From JAVBLG01 sp031553655 (GTDB lineage: Bacteria > Desulfobacterota > Desulfovibrionia > Desulfovibrionales > Desulfovibrionaceae): 64,000 nt of DNA. Location of the stretch: positions 41,421 to 105,420 of the forward strand of contig JAVBLG010000023.1 of assembly GCA_031553655.1 (NCBI GenBank), written 5' to 3'. Under the pieces are notes generated by a model. It worked only from the letters and a program-made list of their open reading frames with translations, ran no database searches and was not told the origin of the DNA. The position numbers and the translations under genes are program-made. Positions 25,257 to 33,196 of this stretch are shown here, one piece after another (position 1 is the stretch's first letter; each line of letters begins with the position of its first letter).

Positions 25257-27236
25257 ATGATCAATGAGGCGTTATTCTTCACGGAAGTCGGCTCGCTTCT
25301 GGAAGATGTAAGACTGGGGTTCTGGAGGTACGATCCGGCTTCCAGGGCTTGCCGTTTTACCGGGGACGCTTTTTTGCGTAATATTTTCGGAGTGGATCAA
25401 ACTCAACTGATCTGCCGTCTTGATGAATATCTGAGAAATTATTGCCACCCGGAAGACATTAACTCCATTCGCACCACACTCCGCGAAGCCCTGGTTCGTG
25501 CACATTTTTGCGTGGAATACCGTCTGATTAACCAGAAAAACCAAACCTGGCACTGGGTCTATGCCTATGGGCGGCCTAAGCTGGATGACAACGGCAAATT
25601 GCTTTATTTTTACGGACTTACTCAAGATATAGATGATCATAAAAAGCTGGAAATGGTTCAGGCCGAAAAACGCGAGGCCGAGGAAAGAACCAAAATAATG
25701 CTGGACATCACCCCCCTGTGCTGCAATTTTTGGAACAGGGATTTTCAGAATGTCGACTGCAACCTTTCCGCCGCCAAACTCTTTGAGCTTTCAGACAAGC
25801 AGGAATATCTGGATTGTTTCCACGAACTTTCGCCCGAATTTCAGCCCAATGGACGTCGTTCCATGGAAGCGGCCAGAGAAAAGGTGATTGAAGCCTTTGA
25901 AACCGGATATGTGAAATTCGAATGGATGCATCAAAAGCGGAACGGCGAACAAATTCCCGCCGAAATCACCCTGGTGCGGGTGCGCCATCACGATGACTTT
26001 ATTGTAGCCGGCTATACCAAGGATTTGCGCGAAATCAAAAAGACCATGGCCGAGATTATGCAAGTGCAGCAAGACTTGCGCCAGGCTCGCGATTTTGCGG
26101 AAAAAAACAGCCGCGCCAAAAGCGAATTTCTGGCCAACATGAGCCACGAGATACGCACGCCTATGAATGCCGTAACCGGCATGCTCCGCCTTTTGTCCGG
26201 CACCGAACTTAACTCCAGACAGCGCGGCTATCTCTACAAAGCCGAACAATCAAGCGCCCTGCTTCTGCGTGTGGTCAACGATATTCTTGATTTTTCCAAA
26301 ATCGAAGCCGGAAAGCTTGAGATGGAGAGAATATTATTCTCTCTCACTCTCACCATGATGGAAGTTGTGGACATTGTAAAAAGCGCCACCCACAACGAAC
26401 GGCTCGAAGTAGGCCTGGAGCTCGACAATACCATGTCTGACGCGCTCATGGGCGACCCCTTGCGGCTGAAGCAGGTTGTTCTCAATCTCATGAACAACGC
26501 CGTAAAATTCACCCGCGAGGGCAAGGTGCTGCTGACGATTTCGGAACAGGCCGCCAGCAGAAGCAAATGCACGCTGCTGTTCTCAGTGTCCGACTCGGGA
26601 ATAGGCATGGACGCCGAACAGGTAGCCGCCTTGTTCCAGCCCTTTGCCCAGGCCGACACCTCCACCACCCGCCGTTATGGAGGCACCGGCCTTGGCTTGG
26701 CCATATGCAAAAGCCTGGTCAACATGATGGGCGGAGACATATGGTGCGAAAGTGTCCCGGACAAGGGCAGCTCCTTCCACTTTTCCGCTGTATTCGAGCT
26801 GGCTTCTTCCTCCGCTGATGAAGAGGAAGAAGCTCCCATACTACCCCCTGCTCCCCAGTCCATTTCCGGGCTGCGCATTCTTCTGGTGGAAGATAACGAG
26901 ATTAACCAGCTCATAGCCTTGGAAGTGCTGCAAAACTGGGGTTGCCATGTGGGCGTGGCCGCCAACGGCCTTGAAGCCATGGAACGCCTGGCCATGGAAG
27001 AATACGATCTTGTATTCATGGATATACAAATGCCGGAAATGGACGGACTTACCGCCACAAAACGGCTCCGCGAGCAACCCAGGTATAAAAACTTGCCGAT
27101 TATCGCCATGACCGCCCATGCCATGAGCGGCGACCGCGAGCGCAGTTTGGAAGTGGGCATGAACGATCACATAACCAAGCCGCTTGATACCGAAGAGATG
27201 CATAGGGCGATAAGCATGTGGGCAATTCGACCATAG
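25257..27236 (+). CDS. Hybrid sensor histidine kinase (PAS-PAS-HisKA-HATPase-receiver)
   Basis: This 659-residue soluble protein has no transmembrane segment. Two PAS-like regions lie at about 12-130 (LGFWRYDPASRACRFTGDAF, CHPEDINSIR) and 150-275. A coiled linker leads to the H-box FLANMSHEIRTPMNAVTGML with the phosphorylated histidine at 298. The ATPase domain shows NLMNNAVKFTREG, SDSGIGM and GGTGLGLAI. A receiver domain (about 535-655) shows the acceptor in VFMDIQMPEMDG and ITKPLD. The signal is unknown; the PAS domains suggest an internal redox or ligand cue. No partner regulator is adjacent, so output may be by phosphorelay to a distant protein. Confidence 0.95.
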   Translation: MINEALFFTEVGSLLEDVRLGFWRYDPASRACRFTGDAFLRNIFGVDQTQLICRLDEYLRNYCHPEDINSIRTTLREALVRAHFCVEYRLINQKNQTWHWVYAYGRPKLDDNGKLLYFYGLTQDIDDHKKLEMVQAEKREAEERTKIMLDITPLCCNFWNRDFQNVDCNLSAAKLFELSDKQEYLDCFHELSPEFQPNGRRSMEAAREKVIEAFETGYVKFEWMHQKRNGEQIPAEITLVRVRHHDDFIVAGYTKDLREIKKTMAEIMQVQQDLRQARDFAEKNSRAKSEFLANMSHEIRTPMNAVTGMLRLLSGTELNSRQRGYLYKAEQSSALLLRVVNDILDFSKIEAGKLEMERILFSLTLTMMEVVDIVKSATHNERLEVGLELDNTMSDALMGDPLRLKQVVLNLMNNAVKFTREGKVLLTISEQAASRSKCTLLFSVSDSGIGMDAEQVAALFQPFAQADTSTTRRYGGTGLGLAICKSLVNMMGGDIWCESVPDKGSSFHFSAVFELASSSADEEEEAPILPPAPQSISGLRILLVEDNEINQLIALEVLQNWGCHVGVAANGLEAMERLAMEEYDLVFMDIQMPEMDGLTATKRLREQPRYKNLPIIAMTAHAMSGDRERSLEVGMNDHITKPLDTEEMHRAISMWAIRP

Positions 27237-27245
27237 ACCGCGCTG

Positions 27246-27301
27246 GCATGAGGTTCTTTTTATCTCATGCATTATCGCTTCCATAATAGATTATTATGGA
27301 A
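27246..27301. repeat. Two inverted repeats between the kinase and the AbrB-family gene
   Basis: GCATGAG/CTCATGC (27246-27270) has a T-rich loop and could be a weak terminator. TTCCATAATA/TATTATGGAA (27279-27301) is a perfect 10-bp palindrome around GAT and could be an operator for the downstream gene. Confidence 0.4.
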
Positions 27302-27367
27302 CATTTGGCGGGTGTTATGGACAGAACGGCCTATAAACGCTAAATAACATCCTCACGCGGGGGATGT

Positions 27368-28423
27368 ATGCATCACAATCCGGACATAATGTGGCTGCTT
27401 TCGGCGGCTCTAGCCGGGGGCGGGGTTATGCGCTTCACCGGCATGCCTGGTGGGGCCATGCTGGGTTCAACTGTGGCTGTAGGCCTTGTGGTCAACCTGG
27501 GAAATTTTTCGCACATCGTTCCGGGCGACTTGCTGTTCGCTCTTCAGGCCATAATTGGAGCCATGCTCGGACAGAGCATCAACCGCCGCTTTTGGGATGA
27601 TTTCATGGGCATATGGCGTCCGGTCATGGCTATTGCAGCAATGTATACCGTTATGGCCATTCCCTTTGCCTTGTGCCTCATTCACATAAGCGGCTTCGAC
27701 AGCCTCACCGCCATGCTATCCTCCACTCCGGCCCGCATTCAGGATATGATCATCCTGGCCGGTTCCACCGGGCGCGATGCCGTAACTGTAATGCTCATGC
27801 AACTGGTGCGCCAGTTCTGCATTATAGGCATAACTCCGTTCATTCTTATGTATTTGGGCAAGGGTGGTAAAAAAGGCTCTTCACAACCAAATAAAAAGAA
27901 GAAAAAACTGCTGGAAGGAGTAACCGCCCCTTCCATGGCAATTCTGTTCGTCCCGGCCGTTGTTGGAGGTTTCTTGGGAGATCTGAGCGGACACCCGCTG
28001 GGTTCGCTGCTTGGTTCGTTCCTGGCCGTGGCCGCGTCGCGCCTGATCTGGAAAAAGGCCGGGGAAATCCCCTTTCCCACCTTCATGGCCTTCATTGCCC
28101 AATGTTTTACCGGCGTGCTGCTGGGAGTGCGCATAACTCCGGATATAGGCGATTTGCTGGCTAGCCGCGCCCTTCCAATTGCCATGGGCATTGTTTACAT
28201 CATAGCCATAGGGCTGATCATCAGCTATATGTTAAGCCGCAAGTACGGATGGAGCCGCGAATTGTCCTGGATAAGCGCCGCTCCGGGCCGCACCCCGGAT
28301 ATGCTGGCCATATCATACGATCTTGATATGAACGGAAATGAACGTCTGGCCCTGGTAACAGTGCATGCCGTAAGGCAAATATACTTCACTCTGCTCACGT
28401 CAAGTTTGGTTATGTTGTTTTAA
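27368..28423 (+). CDS. AbrB-family integral membrane protein
   Basis: The 351 residues are mostly hydrophobic, with about nine or ten membrane segments, arranged as two repeats of the AbrB/ammonia monooxygenase-like family (PF05145 type). Motifs include MPGGAMLGSTVAVGLV, IIGAMLGQSI, and APGRTPDMLAISYDLDMNGN near the end, which is the conserved late motif of the family. Members are usually annotated as transporters or as transcriptional regulators; membrane content makes the regulator label unlikely. The substrate is unknown. A basic loop, KKGSSQPNKKKKKLL, separates the two halves. Confidence 0.85.
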   Translation: MHHNPDIMWLLSAALAGGGVMRFTGMPGGAMLGSTVAVGLVVNLGNFSHIVPGDLLFALQAIIGAMLGQSINRRFWDDFMGIWRPVMAIAAMYTVMAIPFALCLIHISGFDSLTAMLSSTPARIQDMIILAGSTGRDAVTVMLMQLVRQFCIIGITPFILMYLGKGGKKGSSQPNKKKKKLLEGVTAPSMAILFVPAVVGGFLGDLSGHPLGSLLGSFLAVAASRLIWKKAGEIPFPTFMAFIAQCFTGVLLGVRITPDIGDLLASRALPIAMGIVYIIAIGLIISYMLSRKYGWSRELSWISAAPGRTPDMLAISYDLDMNGNERLALVTVHAVRQIYFTLLTSSLVMLF

Positions 28424-28535
28424 AAATATCCATACAAAATCAGCTGAAAATATTAAACATTTTTGCGTCAAAAAAGTGGCTGAAAAAAACTTTTTCCTGC
28501 GCAAAAAAATTTGTGGCATTGCCTCTTTGCGCCCA

Positions 28536-28607
28536 TTGACATTCCAAAAAATCTCTGTACAAAGTCGATTCGTGCAGGATTATAGGGAGGTTCTCCTGTC
28601 ATAATCC
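28536..28607 (+). promoter_or_regulatory. Promoter and 5-prime leader hairpin of the small exported peptide gene
   Basis: TTGACA (28536-28541) and TACAAA (28558-28563) are 16 bases apart. Just after the expected start, GGATTAT (28577-28583) pairs with ATAATCC (28601-28607), with an inner GGAG/CTCC stem. A hairpin at the 5-prime end is a common way to stabilise a message. Confidence 0.5.
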
Positions 28608-28635
28608 CATAACAAACTAAAATTCAGGAGTTCCC

Positions 28636-28836
28636 ATGTTCAAGACCGTATTTGCCGTAATCGTCGCTCTTTCCCTCGTAGCGCCCATCAGCTTCAACGT
28701 TTCCGAAGCCCTGGCCGTCACCACCAACAAAACCGTTACTAAAGACAAATCTTCCGCTGAAAGCGTAAAAAAAGCCGACGCCAAGAAAGTCAAGACCCAG
28801 AAGGCCAAGAAAGCCCCGGCCAAGGCCGCCAGCTAG
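28636..28836 (+). CDS. Small exported lysine/alanine-rich peptide, unknown function
   Basis: A strong CAGGAG ribosome site precedes this 66-codon gene. Residues 1-27 are a classic signal peptide (MFKTVFAVIVALSLVAPISF then NVSEALA, cleavage expected after the second alanine of ALA). The mature part of about 39 residues is lysine-rich and repetitive (KKADAKKVKTQKAKKAPAKA). A consensus-like promoter lies upstream and a strong terminator downstream, so it is a stand-alone, probably well-expressed unit. I do not recognise a family. A periplasmic cationic peptide binding anionic envelope polymers is one possibility, by inference only. Confidence 0.75.
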   Translation: MFKTVFAVIVALSLVAPISFNVSEALAVTTNKTVTKDKSSAESVKKADAKKVKTQKAKKAPAKAAS

Positions 28837-28890
28837 ACACTATCCAGTTATCCTGAAATATCGAGCTTAAAGTTTACGGTCTAAATATAA

Positions 28891-28919
28891 CGGGCCGGAT
28901 CGCCAGACGATCCGGCCCG
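28891..28919 (+). terminator. Terminator of the small exported peptide gene
   Basis: CGGGCCGGATCG (28891-28902) pairs perfectly with CGATCCGGCCCG (28908-28919) around CCAGA, followed by CTTGCTTT. The 12-bp GC-rich stem is strong, the T-tract weak. Confidence 0.7.
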
Positions 28920-28981
28920 CTTGCTTTAAGGTGATTAATCACAGCGCTTGCGCGATTTGAGTACGGCATCGCACGCTCCGC

Positions 28982-31747
28982 CTAGTCACGAATGCTAACG
29001 CATTCGGGCACTTGCTGATGCAAGTGCCTCGGGCCTCCGCGTTTAGGCGCGTCAGCCCTGCACATCAGAGCATGTGAGACACATGAAGCAACACACGCCG
29101 GAGGCAGGCCTTGGTCAGCCAATTCTCGGCATCCGTCACATTTCATCATAATTTTACGATGTTTATCAAGCTGCGGAACATTCCAGGGGCAGACCATGCG
29201 GCAGGCGTCGCAACCCTGGCAACAGTTTTCCTCCACATATACCAAGCCATCGCTTCTCTTGCGCATGGCCCCGGTGGGACAGGCGGCCACACAGGGCGCA
29301 TCGGTACAAGGACGGCAAATTACAAAAGCGGAACTCATAACAAAGCGGCCGTTTTCCACAAACGGCCCCTTGGACACGTGCAACCCCAGGCGCAATTCTG
29401 GCGGGGCCGCGTTTTTGTTCTGGCAATGCACTTCACAAGCCTTGCAGTTGATGCAGCGAGCTTCATTTATAAAAATCACGCGGCCATCCGAGCCATGATT
29501 GCGCGACTCCACGAAGTATTGGAAATGCTCCGCCCATGGCTCGCCTTCGGTAACGGCCGTGCGGGCCGAAGCGGTTTTCTTTCCGGCAGAGGCAGACTGC
29601 TCCGCTCCCGCCGCATCCGTGTCGTCAGCTGGCAGCACGCGCACAAAATGTTCTTGCAGGGCTATGGCCAGCCCCAGAGAATCTTCTTTGTAAAGGCCGC
29701 CAACCATAAGATTTTGATCGCCCGCCCCGCGTCCGAAAGCCCGGCTTTCCATTGGCAGACGATGCCCAAAGCCGTGCACCATAAAGACTGCCTCGGGGTG
29801 TATACCAGCGTCAACTCTGGCCCGCGCCGAATATTCCGCGCCGTTTTCAGCTATTATCCGCACTTGGCCGCCCTTGTTTATTCTCAGAACGGAAGCAGCG
29901 GAAGGATGAATCCAGACTTCATTTTCAGGCATTTTGGCGGAAAGCATGGGATTGTTCTGGGTATGGGCATGGGTGTGCAGGGCCGAGCGTCCGATTGTAA
30001 GCCTGAAAAAACCTTCGGGCGCGGCAACAGGGGCGCGGTATGGCTCAAGTCCGTTCGCGCCAACCGGTTCCAGAACGCTATTTCCGCCTGTCACGTCGCC
30101 TTTTACGGCCTTGTCCACATCCAAAACCGGACGCACAAGCTCTATTTTTCCTGTAACATTGGGCAGCGGAAAAACTTCCTTGCGCGCGGGAGCATCCGTA
30201 AGATCCACAAACCCCTTGCTGTCAAAATCGTTTATGGAAAGCCCCGTACCCTCCAGTTGCCACGCCCATACATCTTCGATGCTTTTAAAAGCCAATTGCT
30301 TTATTCCCAAGCGTTCGGCCAATCCACCGATTATGCTCCATCCCTCTCTGGTGTCGAAGCGCGGAGGGACTGCCTTACGCCTCACGAAAAACTGTGGCTT
30401 CGGCCCTGGTTTCACTCCTATGAGGCTGTCGCTTTCCAGATACATGGGTAAGGGCAGAATCACGTCGGAATAAAAGGCCGTGTCTGACCAGGAAAAAGTT
30501 ACGCTGGCCATGAAGTCGATTTTATCCAGTAATTTCTTTTGCGCGGGCATATCCGGCAACGAGGAAAGGGGATCGTGTCTCCAGGCAACATAAGCACGCA
30601 AAGGATAGGGCAGGTCGTCACACAGGGAAGCCATGGCTCTGTGAATTAACGAGCCTCCTGAATTTGCTAATTTTATTTTTGAACCGATGCCGTCGGCGCG
30701 GGGCACATCCGGCGCGGAAAAAAGCCCGGAAAACCCTTTCAGCCCCTTTGTCCCCACATCTTCAGGCCCGGAAGCGAGCAAAAGCCCGCCGGGCGCGCCT
30801 ATTGAGCCAAGTAGCGCATTGATTATATAAGATGAACGGCTGACCATGCCCGACTGGACATAACGCGAGGTCATCCAGCCGGGGTACCAGATTACGGCCG
30901 GGGCGGATCTCGCCGCTTCTCTGGCCAGATTGGCCAGGCTTTCGGCCTCAAGACCGGTTTCTCCGGCCGCCCAACGCAAGTCATAGGGCCGGATAAAACG
31001 CTTAAGTTCTTCAAGCCCATAAAGTCTTTCCGCCGCATAGCTACTGTTGTAAAGGCCCTCGTCAAGCAGGAAATGAATTATACCCAAGTTAACGGCATAA
31101 TCCGTGCCCGGCCTGGGCATCAGAAAAATGTCAGCTTTACAGGCAGTTACAGAGGCGCGAGTATCAATGACCGCCATCTTGCAACCGGACTCTCTGGCGT
31201 CCAGAATATCATTCACTTCCTTCACAACCAGAGATTCAAAGGGATTGCGGGCCTGAAAAACCATAAATCGACAATTTTTGTAATCATAAATAAAATCGTT
31301 ACGGCTGTGCCCGGTAACCCAAAAACAGGCTTCATTTACATTATGTGAGCAGGTGGAATCATGATTACAAAAATTGGGTGTACCCACAGCACGCAGAAAA
31401 GCCTTGTTCAAATCGGTATATGGTCCGCCGCGCTCAGACCACAGCAAGGTTTGGGAACCGTATTTTTCCGTTATTTCCTTCAAACGCGCGGCCGTATAGT
31501 CAAGAGCCTCATCCCAGGAAGCGGGCCGAAAGCGCCCTTCGCCCCGCGCTCCTTCGCGGATCAGCGGAGTATGCGGGCGCTCATTGTCGTTGTATAGGGC
31601 AATGCCTGCGCCCCCCCTGGGGCACAGCGCCTCTTTGTGCGGTGAATGGCGGTTGCCACGAATAAAAACAGGCCTGCCCTCGGCCACGTCAACTTCTATA
31701 GGACAACGCGCCAGGCACATGCCGCAGGTGCTGAATACTGTTTTCAT
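28982..31747 (-). CDS. Fused molybdopterin oxidoreductase and four-cluster ferredoxin protein (PhsA/PsrA-PsrB-like)
   Basis: Residues 1-740 form a DMSO-reductase-superfamily catalytic subunit. The N-terminal 4Fe-4S site is CGMCLARC with a fourth cysteine in ALCPRG. The region NFCNHDSTCSHN near residue 130 could supply the molybdenum ligand. After an A/S-rich linker, residues about 765-900 form a ferredoxin subunit with four cluster motifs (CINCKACEVHC, CRPCTDAPCVAACP, CCQGCDACRMVCP, CDGC..CVASC). These two parts are normally separate PhsA/PsrA and PhsB/PsrB-type genes. There is no twin-arginine signal, so the enzyme is probably cytoplasmic. No membrane anchor gene is adjacent. Thiosulfate, polysulfide or another oxyanion could be the substrate. 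The last 22 or so residues are encoded by repeat sequence. Confidence 0.88.
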   Translation of the reverse strand: MKTVFSTCGMCLARCPIEVDVAEGRPVFIRGNRHSPHKEALCPRGGAGIALYNDNERPHTPLIREGARGEGRFRPASWDEALDYTAARLKEITEKYGSQTLLWSERGGPYTDLNKAFLRAVGTPNFCNHDSTCSHNVNEACFWVTGHSRNDFIYDYKNCRFMVFQARNPFESLVVKEVNDILDARESGCKMAVIDTRASVTACKADIFLMPRPGTDYAVNLGIIHFLLDEGLYNSSYAAERLYGLEELKRFIRPYDLRWAAGETGLEAESLANLAREAARSAPAVIWYPGWMTSRYVQSGMVSRSSYIINALLGSIGAPGGLLLASGPEDVGTKGLKGFSGLFSAPDVPRADGIGSKIKLANSGGSLIHRAMASLCDDLPYPLRAYVAWRHDPLSSLPDMPAQKKLLDKIDFMASVTFSWSDTAFYSDVILPLPMYLESDSLIGVKPGPKPQFFVRRKAVPPRFDTREGWSIIGGLAERLGIKQLAFKSIEDVWAWQLEGTGLSINDFDSKGFVDLTDAPARKEVFPLPNVTGKIELVRPVLDVDKAVKGDVTGGNSVLEPVGANGLEPYRAPVAAPEGFFRLTIGRSALHTHAHTQNNPMLSAKMPENEVWIHPSAASVLRINKGGQVRIIAENGAEYSARARVDAGIHPEAVFMVHGFGHRLPMESRAFGRGAGDQNLMVGGLYKEDSLGLAIALQEHFVRVLPADDTDAAGAEQSASAGKKTASARTAVTEGEPWAEHFQYFVESRNHGSDGRVIFINEARCINCKACEVHCQNKNAAPPELRLGLHVSKGPFVENGRFVMSSAFVICRPCTDAPCVAACPTGAMRKRSDGLVYVEENCCQGCDACRMVCPWNVPQLDKHRKIMMKCDGCRELADQGLPPACVASCVSHALMCRADAPKRGGPRHLHQQVPECVSIRD
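28990..29060 (-). repeat. Repeat cluster inside the 3-prime end of the molybdoenzyme gene
   Basis: Three elements lie together: GAATGC/GCATTC (28990-29005), GGCACTTGC/GCAAGTGCC (29007-29028), and a 31-nt unit at 29030-29060 that matches the one after the toxin gene (18281-18311). They encode the C-terminal tail of the enzyme. Confidence 0.6.
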
Positions 31748-31781
31748 TAAAAATTACTCCATTTGTTGGGGGCCTGGGTAT

Positions 31782-31819
31782 GGGGTAAAGGAACATTTTA
31801 AAAATGGTTCTTTTCCCCC
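31782..31819. terminator. GGGG..AAAGGAAC / GTTC..CCCC hairpin upstream of the molybdoenzyme
   Basis: GGGGTAAAGGAACATTTT pairs with AAAATGGTTCTTTTCCCC with one or two mismatches. It resembles the perfect hairpin at 63965-64000. On the minus strand it would follow the Trm112-like gene (stop at 31892). The surrounding 31748-31891 gap holds nothing else clear. Confidence 0.5.
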
Positions 31820-31891
31820 TTCCCCCGAACCCCCATCTCCCTTTCCTCTAAAACTTTTATTTGAAGTGCCAGAGGGGAAAAACAACCGGAA

Positions 31892-32092
31892 TTAAACTAT
31901 TGATTTTTTCCTTTTACCTGCATCCCAGTCAAATTTGCTGATCGCTTCTTCAATCAGCATTACCGGGATATCGTCGCACACCGGGTAGACTACGGTGCAA
32001 GCCGGACAAGCCAACCCTCCATCCAGATCCTGCAAAGATCCGTGGCATTTGGGGCAAGCCAATATTTCCAGAAGCTTTTTATCCACATTCAT
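31892..32092 (-). CDS. Trm112/UPF0434-family zinc-ribbon protein
   Basis: The 66-residue protein shows LLEILACPKCHGSLQ and LACPACTVVYPVCDDIPVML, the zinc-ribbon and central motif of the Trm112/YcaR family. In other organisms Trm112 proteins activate methyltransferases; the partner here is unknown. ATG 32092 has AAGGA at good spacing; an in-frame ATG at 32101 gives three more residues. It is divergent from the PHP gene. Confidence 0.9.
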   Translation of the reverse strand: MNVDKKLLEILACPKCHGSLQDLDGGLACPACTVVYPVCDDIPVMLIEEAISKFDWDAGKRKKSIV

Positions 32093-32257
32093 GTTATTCA
32101 TCCTTATATTGAGTGTAAGACCCGCGCGTTACCCAAAAAAACAAATCTGACAGCCGGGGCCGGGTGGTGTTTTTTCCATAAATCCGCTGTGGAAATAATA
32201 ATAAATCGCGGAGGCGAAAACAACCGGACTGTAAAATATTTAACCGGAAATATCAAA

Positions 32258-33118
32258 ATGGATCTTATAGACCTGCATACACACACCAATGCCTCAGACG
32301 GAGCCGACAGCCCGTCCGAAACCGTACGTAAAGCCTCGCAAGCTGGCCTGAAAGCCATAGCCGTAACCGACCATGACACCGTTCTCGGGCTGACTGAAGC
32401 CTCGGCCGAAGGACGCGAGCTGGGCCTGGAGGTTATCAGGGGGTGCGAGCTTTCCGCCAGAAGCCAATATGGCGAAGTGCACATTCTGGGCTTGTGGCTG
32501 CCCGAAGATACAACCAACCTGGACAGCGTGCTTGAAGAATTGCGAGAGCACCGCAACAACCGTAACCAAATTATCGTATCAAAACTTAATGCCCTGGGGC
32601 TTGAAGTCAAATACGACGAACTGCTCGAAATTGCCCAGGGCGAATCCGTAGGCCGCCCGCATCTGGCCAGCCTTTTGGTGAACAAAGGCTATGTGCCCGA
32701 TGTCAAAGCGGCTTTCGACCGCTACCTGGGTTCAAAAGGCAAAGCCTACGAACCTAAAAAAACTCTGGAACCAGAGCAAGCCGTGTCCCTGCTCTCCGGC
32801 CTGGGGGCAACTGTGGGTCTGGCCCACCCCAAAATGATCCGCTGCCCCGATTCCTGGTTGGAAGAATTGATAGAAAAACTTAAAGAATACGGTCTTGATG
32901 CCATAGAGGCCTATCACAGCGAGCACTCCTCCGCTGATGAAAGAGCCTGCGTCGAACTGGCCGACAAATACGATCTGGCCCTTACCGGCGGCTCGGACTA
33001 CCACGGCAAAACCAAGCCCGACATCGCTCTTGGGCGTGGTTACGGAGGTTTGCGTGTACCCTATGCATTGCTGGAAAAGCTCAAGGCCAGACGCGCGGCC
33101 CAGAATCTTCCTGTGTAG
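32258..33118 (+). CDS. PHP-domain phosphoesterase (RNase AM/TrpH-like)
   Basis: The 286-residue protein starts with the metal-binding motif MDLIDLHTHTNASDGADSPS. It continues with AVTDHDTVLGLTEA, RGCELSA, VHILGLWL, and late histidines in AYHSEHSS and GGSDYHGKTKPDIALG. This is the PHP fold as in Escherichia coli YciV (RNase AM) and the older TrpH name; members act on 5-prime ends of RNA or on 3,5-nucleoside bisphosphates. I place the start at ATG 32258, because the upstream in-frame stretch lacks family sequence. Confidence 0.92.
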   Translation: MDLIDLHTHTNASDGADSPSETVRKASQAGLKAIAVTDHDTVLGLTEASAEGRELGLEVIRGCELSARSQYGEVHILGLWLPEDTTNLDSVLEELREHRNNRNQIIVSKLNALGLEVKYDELLEIAQGESVGRPHLASLLVNKGYVPDVKAAFDRYLGSKGKAYEPKKTLEPEQAVSLLSGLGATVGLAHPKMIRCPDSWLEELIEKLKEYGLDAIEAYHSEHSSADERACVELADKYDLALTGGSDYHGKTKPDIALGRGYGGLRVPYALLEKLKARRAAQNLPV

Positions 33119-33133
33119 CACGCCGTTCTACGA

Positions 33134-33172
33134 GAAAAAAATGAAGGCGGCCACGGGCCGCCTTCATTTTTA
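33134..33172. terminator. Bidirectional terminator between the PHP gene and the FadL-like gene
   Basis: ATGAAGGCGGCC (33141-33152) pairs perfectly with GGCCGCCTTCAT (33156-33167), flanked by AAAAAAA on the left and TTTTTAT on the right. It can serve both convergent genes. Confidence 0.85.
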
Positions 33173-33196
33173 TAGGAAGGAAAACGTGGTAACGAA

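Noticed and set aside
29111..30451. 446-codon frame on the plus strand
   Set aside because: It is a shadow of the molybdoenzyme gene on the minus strand, caused by GC-rich codon use.
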